DNA from: an uncultured bacterium
GTDB lineage: Bacteria; Bacillota; Clostridia; Lachnospirales; Lachnospiraceae
DNA: 64,000 bases
Direction: 5' to 3'
Assembly: GCA_947647735.1 (NCBI GenBank)
Contig: CANSLJ010000013.1
Location: 41,272 to 105,271, forward strand
How positions within the stretch are numbered: position 1 is the stretch's first letter; each line of letters starts with the position of its first letter. Under the pieces are notes generated by a model. That model did no database searches and was not told where the DNA came from. It worked only from the letters and a program-made list of their open reading frames with translations. Position numbers and translations under genes: made by a program. Below, one piece after another: positions 8,158 through 16,739 of this stretch.

Positions 8158-10902
8158 ATGTCTTTTTTTGAGATATTAGATGCATTATTACTAAAACCGC
8201 TATATTTGCTGTTTGAAATAGTCTATGTGGTGGCAAACAGAGTAGTGGGTAATGCGGGATTATCAATCATTATATTGAGTCTGTTTATGAATTTTCTGGT
8301 ACTTCCGCTCTATATGCGAGCAGATGCAGTACAGGAAGAAGAGCATGCTGTGGAAAAAAAACTCCAAAAAGGAGTGGATCATATTAAAAAGACATTCAGT
8401 GGTGATGAGCGAATGATGCTGCTGCAGACGTATTACAGGCAGAATAACTATAAGCCGGCATATGTCTTGCGCGGTGCAGTTTCGCTGTTTTTGCAGATAC
8501 CATTTTTTATTGCTGCATATCGGTTCCTTTCTGGCTTGCAGATGTTAAATGGTGTTGCATTTGGACCGATCACGGATCTCGGAAAACAGGATGGAATGTT
8601 AGTTGTTGGCGAAATATCCATCAATGTATTGCCGATTATCATGACTGTTGTGAATATTGTGTCCTGCGTGATTTTTACAAAGGGAAGTCCTCTGAAATCG
8701 AAAGTACAGTTGTATGTGATGGCATTATTCTTTCTAGTGTTTTTATACACCTCTCCGGCAGGCCTTGTCTTTTATTGGACATTGAATAATATGTTTTCGT
8801 TGGTGAAGACGATCTTCTATAAATTGAAGAATCCAAGGAAAGTATTGGGAGGGATTTTTTCAGCAACGGGGCTTCTGTTGATAATTTATGGTTTCTTTTT
8901 TTGCCATGCAGTCACGGCGAAGAGGATGGTATTCTTTGCGGTGATGGGGTTATTGATGCAGATACCGTTGGTTTATTATGTATTTAGCGGACATATAAAA
9001 TGGCGAGTGAGGTCTGAGAACTCAAATGCTAGGATGTTCTGGGGGAGCGGAGTTTTTTTGACCGTTTTGTTGGGAGCTGTGATACCATCTACTGTTATAA
9101 AATCATCTCCATTAGAGTTTGTAGATATTACTTATTTTTATCATCCACTGTGGTTTGTTGTCAGTTCTTTTTGCATGGCGTTAGGAATATTTGTAATTTG
9201 GGCAGGCATCTTTTATTTTTTTGCAAAACCTACGATAAGAGAATACTTTGATATAGCAATGTGGGTATTTTCTGGCATTGCAATAGTGAATTATATGTTC
9301 TTTGGTAAGGATCTGGGGATATTAAGTCCTCAGTTAAAATATGAGAAGGACTTAAATTTGATAGGGACAGATCAGATCTGGAATATGATTGTAGTAATAA
9401 TCGTTATGGTGGTGCTTTATATTGTTTATAAGAGATGGGAAAAATTGTCTACAGAGGTGATGCTTACCGGTGTGCTGGCATTATGTTGTATGGCGTCGGT
9501 TAATATTATTGGAATCAATACTTCTGTAAAAAGTATTAAAGAACAGGTAACAGAAGAAATTCCAAGACTTACATTGAGCAAAACAGGTAAAAATGTGATC
9601 GTGTTTATGCTCGACAGGGCCATGGGAGAATATGTTCCTTATTTCATTCAAGAAAAACCAGAATTAAAGGAGATGTTCTCAGGATTTACATATTATCCCA
9701 ATACGATATCTTTTGGGTCTAATACTAATATAGCAACACCAGCTCTTTTTGGGGGATATGAATATACTCCGGTGGAGATAGATAAAAGAAGCGAAGAATC
9801 TTTGGAATCTAAGCAGAATGAAGCGTTAAGGGTAATGCCAGTGCTGTTTGATCAAAATGGATATAAAGTAGTTGTTTGCGATCCGCCGTATGCAGGCTAC
9901 CAGTGGATACCGGATTTGACTATTTATGATGAATATCCTGATATAGAAAGTTATATAACAAACGGGAAGTTTACAGAACTGTCTGCAAGGAAATCGAAAA
10001 TAGAAAATAACAATAGAAATTTTATCTGTTACAGTATGTTTAAGACAGCGCCTCTCTGCGTGCAAGAAATTATATATGACAGGGGACAGTATAATCAGAC
10101 GAGCACAGTAGAGGAAGTGGATTATTCAGGACAGATGATACCTGATCTGTTCAGTGCGACCGGATTAGATGCAGAATTTATGCAGGCATATAATGTATTG
10201 GAAAATCTTCCATATATTACGGAGATAGTGGGAGATAATAAAAATAATTTTCTAATGCTTGAAAATGATACAACACATAAAATCATGATGCTTCAGGAGC
10301 CAGAGTATGTTCCCCAAATGATAGTTAATAATGTGGAGTATGAGAATTGTTCCAGGGATAGATTTGTCCTTGATGGCCGTGAGCTGAAAATGGACGATTA
10401 TTTGCAGGTGACTCATTATCAGATAAATATGGCATCTCTATTGCGCTTAGGAGAGTGGTTTGACTATATGCGGGCGAATGATGTTTATGATAATACAAGA
10501 ATTATTCTGGTAGCTGATCATGGTTATAGTTTGGAACATTGGGAAGATTTCTATTTGGAAGATGGTGAGGACATATCAGCTTATTACCCGTTGCTTATGG
10601 TAAAAGACTTTGACTGTAAAGAATTTGAAATATCCGAAGAGTTTATGACAAATGGAGATGTGCCGACACTCGCAATAAAGGATATTATAGAAGAACCGAT
10701 TAATCCCTTCACAGGGAGAAAGATAGATGCTAGTGAAAAAACGGCACATAAGCAATATGTTTTTTCTTCAGATGAGTGGATGATAGATATTAATAACGGA
10801 AATACGTTTATTCCAGGAGATTGGTTTGCTGTGCATAATGATATGCGAGATCCAAATAACTGGAAATTGGTGACGGAAGATGCAATACTTCCAGCATATT
10901 AG
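8158..10902 (+). CDS. YidC/Oxa1-like domain fused to alkaline-phosphatase/sulfatase-like domain (paralog 2)
   Basis: A 914-residue paralog of the 4412-7174 product, alike from end to end by eye. The YidC-like N-terminal core is very close (GLSIIILSLFMNF, PLYMRADAVQEEEHA, LQIPFFIAAYRF, GLVFYWTLNNMFS). The catalytic half retains VFMLDRAMGEY, the Thr-bearing TNIATPALFGGYEY, a NDTTHK segment and VADHG. Differences concentrate in the middle membrane region and in the loop just after the DHG motif (GYSLEHWED here, GRSSLYEGD in the other), so the two enzymes may use different acceptors. The start is the ATG just after the run GGAGAAAAGGA at 8147-8157. It follows rfbD by 25 bases. Function is inferred as for the paralog: an outer-face phosphotransferase or hydrolase linked to glycan modification. 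Confidence 0.78.
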   Translation: MSFFEILDALLLKPLYLLFEIVYVVANRVVGNAGLSIIILSLFMNFLVLPLYMRADAVQEEEHAVEKKLQKGVDHIKKTFSGDERMMLLQTYYRQNNYKPAYVLRGAVSLFLQIPFFIAAYRFLSGLQMLNGVAFGPITDLGKQDGMLVVGEISINVLPIIMTVVNIVSCVIFTKGSPLKSKVQLYVMALFFLVFLYTSPAGLVFYWTLNNMFSLVKTIFYKLKNPRKVLGGIFSATGLLLIIYGFFFCHAVTAKRMVFFAVMGLLMQIPLVYYVFSGHIKWRVRSENSNARMFWGSGVFLTVLLGAVIPSTVIKSSPLEFVDITYFYHPLWFVVSSFCMALGIFVIWAGIFYFFAKPTIREYFDIAMWVFSGIAIVNYMFFGKDLGILSPQLKYEKDLNLIGTDQIWNMIVVIIVMVVLYIVYKRWEKLSTEVMLTGVLALCCMASVNIIGINTSVKSIKEQVTEEIPRLTLSKTGKNVIVFMLDRAMGEYVPYFIQEKPELKEMFSGFTYYPNTISFGSNTNIATPALFGGYEYTPVEIDKRSEESLESKQNEALRVMPVLFDQNGYKVVVCDPPYAGYQWIPDLTIYDEYPDIESYITNGKFTELSARKSKIENNNRNFICYSMFKTAPLCVQEIIYDRGQYNQTSTVEEVDYSGQMIPDLFSATGLDAEFMQAYNVLENLPYITEIVGDNKNNFLMLENDTTHKIMMLQEPEYVPQMIVNNVEYENCSRDRFVLDGRELKMDDYLQVTHYQINMASLLRLGEWFDYMRANDVYDNTRIILVADHGYSLEHWEDFYLEDGEDISAYYPLLMVKDFDCKEFEISEEFMTNGDVPTLAIKDIIEEPINPFTGRKIDASEKTAHKQYVFSSDEWMIDINNGNTFIPGDWFAVHNDMRDPNNWKLVTEDAILPAY

Positions 10903-10979
10903 GGGTGATTTATAAATTATAGAAAAGTTATACCATATATGATGGAACATAGAGTGTGAAGACAGAAATGGAGAGTCGC

Positions 10980-13900
10980 ATGAACGTAAGTTACAGTAAA
11001 ATAAAACCCTTATTTTTGCAACAAAGCTATATCGATGCTTGGGAAGACTACAGGAGAGCACTCCGAAAGCGTTCTTTTCCTTGCTGGGATGTGATTGTAC
11101 TGACGGCGTCCAACGAAGATCAGGCAGCGGCCTATCGGAAGGAAATTGAATACAGGCTGCAAAACAGTCTTTTGCCGGGAAAAACGAAATATGTGGTGCT
11201 TTCCGATCCAGATGGAAAACGGGTGGGTTCCGGAGGAGCTACACTAAATGTATTAAAATATCTGGCGGAGGCAGAGGGCGGCAGAGATGCGTTTCGTAAG
11301 AAAATACTGGTAATCCATTCCGGTGGGGATTCGAAGAGAGTGCCCCAATACAGTGTCTGTGGAAAGTTGTTTTCACCGGTGCCGAGGGAGTTGCCTAATG
11401 GCAGGGCGTCCACTCTGTTTGATGAGTTTATGGTTGCAACAGCAGGGATTCCGGCAAGGATGCAGAGTGGTATGTTGGTGATGTCCGGTGATGTGTTGTT
11501 GTTATTTAATGTGCTTCAGATTGACTTGCAGTATCAGGGGGCGGCGGCGATTTCCATTAAGGAACCTGTTTCAATCGGGAAAGAGCATGGCGTGTTTTTG
11601 AATGATGGACGGGGCATGGTAAAGCGATTTCTGCATAAACAGTCGGAAGAGCAGCTACAGGCTCTGGGAGCTGTGAATGAACAGGGTATGGTAGATTTGG
11701 ATACCGGTGCAGTAATGTTGGACACAGAATTGCTTCTCGCCTTGTTTTCTCTGATTGCTGTGAAAGATAAAGTGGAGGATAAAAAGTTCGAGACGTTTGT
11801 CAATGAACGGGCAAGAATCAGCTTTTATGGCGACTTTTTATATCCGCTGGCGAAGGACGCCACATTGGAAGAATATTATCTGGAAGCGCCGGAGGGCAGC
11901 TTTTGTGAGGAGTTAGAGAGCTGCAGGAGAAAAATCTGGGAAGTGCTTCATACATTTCAGATGAAGGTGATCTGTCTCTCTCCGGCGGAGTTTATTCATT
12001 TTGGAACGACCAGAGAATTGTTGAAACTGGTGACCAGAGAGGTGGAGAATTATGAATTCCTAAATTGGAAAAAACAAGTTTGTACAAACAGGATAGAACA
12101 AAGGCATTATGCCGCACATAATAGTTTGATTTCTAAAAAGGCTGATATCGGGGAAGGGTGCTATATAGAGGATTGTGATATTGGAAGTCAGGTCTGTGTG
12201 GGGGAGGACAGTGTTTTATCGGGGCTTTGTCTGGAAAAAGGACAGATTCCTTCTGAGGTGGTGTTGCATGCTCTGAGGTTAAAGGATGGCAGATATACAG
12301 TCAGAATTTATGGCATAGAGGATAATCCGAAGGGAACGCTTGAGCAGAATACGACGTTTATATACGGAAGACTTAGGGATATGCTTTCCTATTATGGAAT
12401 TTTGCCAGAACAGATCTGGGGTGGGCAGGAGCCCTATCTTTGGTTTGCAAAGCTTTATCCTGTTTGTGACAGCATGGAGGAAGCGGTGCAGGCTTCCTTG
12501 CAACTTGTAAAGATATCAGAACAGAAGGAGCCTTCTCCAGCGGTGGCAAATTGGCTCTCCATGGAACGGATCAGCCTTTATGAATCTTTTGTGCAGGCGG
12601 ACGTGAGAGCGATTTTGCCCTGGAAGACCAGATTGGAGGATTTAGTGCTGGCTGCCCGCTTTATAGAAAAACTGGAGCAGGGAGTTTCTTATGATGAGGC
12701 TTTGCAGGTATTTGGACAGGTGGGGATTGACCAGGAAAAGTTTGACTTGTTGATGGAGAAGGCTGGCGGAAGTGAGCTTCTGCTAAAAATGAGGATATAT
12801 TATGCAATTTCCCGTTATATGCGAGAGGGAAATATTGTTTTTGCGGGAGATACCAGCTATGATGTATTGGAGCGGCTTTGTTTTGACTGCCTTGGGAAAG
12901 CTGTTTATGACAACAGCAGAAAGTATATTCAGGACAATAAAAATTATCGGCTTCAGAAAGAGCATGTGGCAGTACAACTTCCGGTCAGGGTGAACTGGGG
13001 AGGCGGCTGGACGGATACACCACCATATTGTAATGAAAATGGCGGCGTGGTACTGAATGCCGCCCTGAAATTAAATGGGATTTTGCCGATTCAAGTGGAA
13101 GTGCGGAGACTGGAAACATTACAGGTGGAATTTGCCAGTGAGGATATCGGCGTAAAAGGTGTCTGCAAGACGGTGGAGGAGATAAGAGATTGCCATAATC
13201 CGTTCGATTTTTTTGCGCTTCATAAGGCGGCACTGATTTCCTGTGGCATTGTGCCTTTAGCAGGGACAGAAACTTTGCAGGAAATCCTGCGAAGGCTGGG
13301 CGGCGGTATCTATTTATCCACGAAGGTGGTGGGAGTTCCCAAGGGTTCCGGATTAGGGACGAGCAGTATTCTATCTGGAGCTTGTGTGAAAGCTCTGCAT
13401 GAATTTTTAGGGCTTTCTTGCAGCGATGGAGCACTTTATGATATCGTGCTCTGTATGGAGCAAATGATGAGTACAGGCGGTGGCTGGCAGGATCAGGTAG
13501 GCGGCCTGACAAATGGCATTAAATATATTACTACAAAATCCGGTATCGATCAGAAGATTCAAGTGGAGCAGGTTGTTGTGCCGGAAAAAGCAAAAAAGGA
13601 ATTGCAGGAGCGGTTCGTGCTAATCTATACTGGACAGAGAAGACTTGCGAGAAACTTGTTGCGAGAAGTGGTAGGTAATTATATCGGTGGACGAAAAGAG
13701 TCAGTGGATGCTCTTTCGGCCATGAAGGTGACAGCAGTTAGAATGCGCTGGGCATTGGAAGAGGGAAATATAGACGAACTGGCAAGGCTCTTTAATGAGC
13801 ATTGGGCGCTGTCCAAACAATTGGATATGGGGGCTACCAACACCTGTATTGACCAGATATTCTTATCCTGTGAGGACTTGATTGATGGACGGTTTATCGC

Positions 13901-14030
13901 AGGAGCTGGCGGCGGCGGCTTTTTACAGGCCATATTAAAAAAGGGTGTGACAAAACGGCAGCTCTCAGATCGGCTTCATGAGGTATTTCAGGATAATGGG
14001 GTGGATGTCTGGGAGAGTGAGTTTGTGTAA
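10980..14030 (+). CDS. fkp: bifunctional L-fucokinase / L-fucose-1-phosphate guanylyltransferase (Fkp-like)
   Basis: A 1016-residue two-domain enzyme for the salvage route L-fucose to fucose-1-phosphate to GDP-L-fucose. The N-terminal half is a nucleotidyltransferase-like fold with the diagnostic GSGGATLNVL motif near residues 83-92, followed by a stretch around residues 380-420 that looks like a left-handed beta-helix (IGEGCYIEDCDIG). The C-terminal about 350 residues are a GHMP kinase: NWGGGWTDTPP near 670, PKGSGLGTSSILSGA near 786 and AGAGGGGF near 973. The size fits Bacteroides Fkp (949) and plant FKGP (about 1055). I prefer the ATG at 10980 with GGAG at 10970-10973 over the GTG at 10956. 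The product can feed the GT10 enzyme at 54072. Specificity for a fucose-like sugar other than L-fucose cannot be excluded. Confidence 0.88.
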   Translation: MNVSYSKIKPLFLQQSYIDAWEDYRRALRKRSFPCWDVIVLTASNEDQAAAYRKEIEYRLQNSLLPGKTKYVVLSDPDGKRVGSGGATLNVLKYLAEAEGGRDAFRKKILVIHSGGDSKRVPQYSVCGKLFSPVPRELPNGRASTLFDEFMVATAGIPARMQSGMLVMSGDVLLLFNVLQIDLQYQGAAAISIKEPVSIGKEHGVFLNDGRGMVKRFLHKQSEEQLQALGAVNEQGMVDLDTGAVMLDTELLLALFSLIAVKDKVEDKKFETFVNERARISFYGDFLYPLAKDATLEEYYLEAPEGSFCEELESCRRKIWEVLHTFQMKVICLSPAEFIHFGTTRELLKLVTREVENYEFLNWKKQVCTNRIEQRHYAAHNSLISKKADIGEGCYIEDCDIGSQVCVGEDSVLSGLCLEKGQIPSEVVLHALRLKDGRYTVRIYGIEDNPKGTLEQNTTFIYGRLRDMLSYYGILPEQIWGGQEPYLWFAKLYPVCDSMEEAVQASLQLVKISEQKEPSPAVANWLSMERISLYESFVQADVRAILPWKTRLEDLVLAARFIEKLEQGVSYDEALQVFGQVGIDQEKFDLLMEKAGGSELLLKMRIYYAISRYMREGNIVFAGDTSYDVLERLCFDCLGKAVYDNSRKYIQDNKNYRLQKEHVAVQLPVRVNWGGGWTDTPPYCNENGGVVLNAALKLNGILPIQVEVRRLETLQVEFASEDIGVKGVCKTVEEIRDCHNPFDFFALHKAALISCGIVPLAGTETLQEILRRLGGGIYLSTKVVGVPKGSGLGTSSILSGACVKALHEFLGLSCSDGALYDIVLCMEQMMSTGGGWQDQVGGLTNGIKYITTKSGIDQKIQVEQVVVPEKAKKELQERFVLIYTGQRRLARNLLREVVGNYIGGRKESVDALSAMKVTAVRMRWALEEGNIDELARLFNEHWALSKQLDMGATNTCIDQIFLSCEDLIDGRFIAGAGGGGFLQAILKKGVTKRQLSDRLHEVFQDNGVDVWESEFV

Positions 14031-14036
14031 GAAAAC

Positions 14037-15674
14037 ATGGAAAAAGAGAAAACAGGCGTGGAAAGAATGAAGCAGATAATTTGTATGAATAAAGAGAAGA
14101 GGGGCGTGGCCGGAGCTGCGCTCTTTCTTGCGCTTGTGCCGGGAATTTGTGCTTTTTTGTACTGTTTTCTGAGAGGACAAAGCTTTTCACAGATCTATTT
14201 ACCGGCTTCACCCTGGAATGATGAGCTGTTTTACTATAAGCTGACGGAAAATGTACTTGCCTGTGGTTATCCGCAGGGATATTTTGGGTTTAATGAGAGC
14301 CATGGTCTGTATCTTTCCTTTGCGGCGTGGAGTCCAGTGCTTTTATTGTTCTGGGTAATATGGGGGTTTTTCTTTGGGTGGAATTTGTTGTCTCCGATGG
14401 TCTGCAATTTAGTTCTGTTGTCAATAGCTATGTTGTTTTTTGGCATTCTTGTAAAGCCGGATAAAAGACAGAGCGTACTGATCGGTGTTTTGTACGGGAC
14501 ATTTTTGCCGGTGACAAGATTTGCACTTTCCTGTATTCCGGAGGCAGAATTGTTTGCGCTGTTTATTTTATTCTTGGGATTAGCGATAAGCTGTCAGAGA
14601 GTATATAAGGACTGGATGGTCGGTGTGATGTTTGGGCTTGTGATGCTGATGACATGGATGCGTCCATATTTAATCTTGCTGTTTTTGACGCCAGCGGTAT
14701 TATTGTTTCGGCGGAAGGGAAGGAGATCGCTTATTCTGACAGGTGGGATATCGGCAGTTACGGTGGTTGTTTACATTGCAATCAATCACTTTTTTAGTGC
14801 ACCTTACCTGACGGATCTTTTTTATACGGAGTGGATCACAGTATATTTTGAGCAGGGTGTTTTTGCGGGATTACGCTATACAATCTGGAAGTTATGCACT
14901 TCTTTAGCTTCTGTGGCAAAGATGATGTGGGAAAATCTGACAGTGAAGAATGGGCTGATTTCAGCGGCGGGATTATATTATTTCATTTTTCTGATTTTAT
15001 TTGCTATTCTATTTGTGAAAATGATCTATAGATTTTTGAGTAAAAAGTGGGAAGGCTTTTTATTGGAAGGGCAGATGATTCTTTGCATGGCTGGCTTTTT
15101 CGTGGCGGATCTTTTGATGTATCGGCTGCAGGAGGGGGGACGGCATACGCTGGTTTATATTGTCGGGTGCCTGTTTTTCCTGCCCCTTGTAAATGGAATG
15201 TTCGATGTATTCAAAATTTTTAAGGGAAAAAAAATGCCGATATTATTGTCGGGCGGGATGATAGTAATGTTTTTTGTTCTCTTTATATGTCGTGGAAATA
15301 TTCCGTATGAGTTTGCAGTGCCTTTTGGAAGCGGAGAGTACAGAGAAGATCTGGCGAATATGGAAGAACAGCTCTTGGAAAATATGGAACTTTCAAAGGA
15401 GGCTCCAACATATGACAATACTGTCATATGGGCTGCGTGGGACAGCGTAAACGGAGAAACAAGGACAGTAGATTTCGGGGCATATTATGCGGTGCCTAAG
15501 GGATTCGGGATTAATCTCTGTGATGGCGGCTATATGGATGTGAATTTGGAAAAACTGCAGAGCAGATATATTGGCGTTATCCCGGGCGGCGATTTTGAGA
15601 AGCGCTGTCAGGAGGCAGGGGGACAGATAGCTGGCAGCTGCAGCAGGCTTGTTATTTATGATATGCGTCCTTAA
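14037..15674 (+). CDS. polytopic GT-C-like membrane glycosyltransferase candidate (paralog A)
   Basis: A 545-residue protein with about 10-12 membrane segments and a soluble C-terminal region of about 120 residues. After the first membrane span comes an extracytoplasmic loop with PASPWNDELFYYKL, then YPQGYFGFNESH and AAWSPVLLLF. An acidic pair in the first outer loop is typical of GT-C enzymes, which take sugar from polyprenyl-phosphate. The same signature occurs in the 16740-18386 product, which lies beyond a polyprenyl-phosphate glycosyltransferase, so the three form a plausible GtrB/GtrC-like decoration set. The start follows the fkp stop by 6 bases without a clear RBS; an ATG at 14067 is an alternative. 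Family membership is inferred from topology and motif, not from strong recognition. Confidence 0.6.
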   Translation: MEKEKTGVERMKQIICMNKEKRGVAGAALFLALVPGICAFLYCFLRGQSFSQIYLPASPWNDELFYYKLTENVLACGYPQGYFGFNESHGLYLSFAAWSPVLLLFWVIWGFFFGWNLLSPMVCNLVLLSIAMLFFGILVKPDKRQSVLIGVLYGTFLPVTRFALSCIPEAELFALFILFLGLAISCQRVYKDWMVGVMFGLVMLMTWMRPYLILLFLTPAVLLFRRKGRRSLILTGGISAVTVVVYIAINHFFSAPYLTDLFYTEWITVYFEQGVFAGLRYTIWKLCTSLASVAKMMWENLTVKNGLISAAGLYYFIFLILFAILFVKMIYRFLSKKWEGFLLEGQMILCMAGFFVADLLMYRLQEGGRHTLVYIVGCLFFLPLVNGMFDVFKIFKGKKMPILLSGGMIVMFFVLFICRGNIPYEFAVPFGSGEYREDLANMEEQLLENMELSKEAPTYDNTVIWAAWDSVNGETRTVDFGAYYAVPKGFGINLCDGGYMDVNLEKLQSRYIGVIPGGDFEKRCQEAGGQIAGSCSRLVIYDMRP

Positions 15675-15719
15675 GTTTATGACAAAATAGATTACATGAT
15701 TTTTGTTACGTTTATCCGG

Positions 15720-15736
15720 GTGTATGCTTCATACAC
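15720..15736. promoter_or_regulatory. perfect inverted repeat next to promoter (candidate operator)
   Basis: GTGTATG, spacer CTT, CATACAC: a perfect 7-base inverted repeat with a 3-base spacer. It ends exactly one base before the -35 hexamer of the promoter at 15737-15765. Position and symmetry fit a dimeric regulator, most simply an activator or a repressor that touches RNA polymerase. The regulator is not identified. Confidence 0.5.
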
Positions 15737-15765
15737 TTGCAAGAAATCGGGAAAAGCCTTATACT
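15737..15765 (+). promoter_or_regulatory. sigma-A-type promoter for the 15804 glycosyltransferase
   Basis: -35 TTGCAA at 15737-15742, a 17-base spacer and -10 TATACT at 15760-15765. It lies in the 129-base gap upstream of the ATG at 15804, which has a good RBS (TTGGAGG). Predicted transcription start is about 15772. It would give the glycosyltransferase and the following GT-C-like gene an internal start independent of fkp. Confidence 0.7.
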
Positions 15766-15803
15766 GGAAAATAACCTGACGTCCATAATATTGGAGGAAC
15801 CCC

Positions 15804-16733
15804 ATGAAGTTATTGAGTGTGATCGTGCCCTGTTACAACGAGGAAGAGACAGTCGTTGATTTTTATACAGAATTTATAAAAAACAAATCCTTTTTCATGG
15901 AGAAAGAACTGGATTATGAGATCATCTATGTAGATGACGGTTCTAAAGACAGAACTGTGGAAGAAATCAAAAAACTCCATAAAATGGACGAGCGTGTACA
16001 CATGGTTTCCTTTTCGCGGAACTTTGGGAAAGAGGCCGCTATGTATGCTGGTTTTGAGCATGCAAGCGGAGATTACGTGGTGACGATGGATGTAGACCTG
16101 CAGGATCCACCCTCTTTATTGCCAGAGATGTTTTCCTTTTTGGAGGAAGGTTATGATTCTGTGGCTACAAGGCGGGTGAGCAGAAAAGGAGAGCCGCCAA
16201 TACGTTCCTTTTTTGCAAGAATGTTTTATCGTCTGATGAAGAAAATATCCAAAACGGAAATAGTGGATGGGGCGAGAGATTATCGTTTGATGACGAGGCA
16301 GATGGTAGATGCGATTTTATCTGTAAAAGAGTACAATCGTTTTACGAAAGGTATTTACGGCTGGGTAGGTTTTCGGACAAAATGGATTGAATTTGAGAAT
16401 GTGGAACGTCAGAAAGGGGAGACTAAGTGGTCTTTCTGGAAGTTATTTGCGTATTCTCTGGAGGGGATTATGGCATTCTCTACTGCGCCGCTTGCGTTTG
16501 CTTCTATTTTGGGTATTTTGTTCTGTGTATTAGCGTTTTTGATGATTTTGGTGATTATTGTAAAAACATTGGTCTTTGGAGATCCGACTTCAGGCTGGCC
16601 TTCCATGATCTGTATTTTGTGCCTGATCAGCGGCGTGCAGCTTTTCTGTATGGGCATTATTGGACAGTATCTTTCCAAGGCTTACATGGAAGTGAAGGGG
16701 AGGCCAATTTATATTTGCAAAGAAGAACTTTAA
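15804..16733 (+). CDS. polyprenyl-phosphate glycosyltransferase, GT2 (GtrB/DPM-like)
   Basis: A 309-residue GT2 enzyme that loads a sugar (commonly glucose) from a nucleotide donor onto undecaprenyl phosphate at the cytoplasmic face. The N-terminal GT-A fold shows VIVPCYNEEETV, YVDDGSKDR (Asp-Asp near 44-45) and the DVDLQDPP metal/substrate motif near residue 95. It carries two C-terminal transmembrane segments (about 230-255 and 265-290), the layout of GtrB/YfdH/DPM1-like proteins. It lies between two GT-C-like paralogs that would be its client transferases. It has its own promoter (15737-15765) and a strong RBS. The transferred sugar is not determinable. Confidence 0.9.
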   Translation: MKLLSVIVPCYNEEETVVDFYTEFIKNKSFFMEKELDYEIIYVDDGSKDRTVEEIKKLHKMDERVHMVSFSRNFGKEAAMYAGFEHASGDYVVTMDVDLQDPPSLLPEMFSFLEEGYDSVATRRVSRKGEPPIRSFFARMFYRLMKKISKTEIVDGARDYRLMTRQMVDAILSVKEYNRFTKGIYGWVGFRTKWIEFENVERQKGETKWSFWKLFAYSLEGIMAFSTAPLAFASILGILFCVLAFLMILVIIVKTLVFGDPTSGWPSMICILCLISGVQLFCMGIIGQYLSKAYMEVKGRPIYICKEEL

Positions 16734-16739
16734 CAGTTT

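Noticed and set aside
12985-13512. Long open frame on the - strand inside the fkp gene
   Set aside because: Composition is Arg/Pro/Ser-rich, it has no recognisable domain, and it lies wholly inside the well-supported GHMP kinase region on the + strand.
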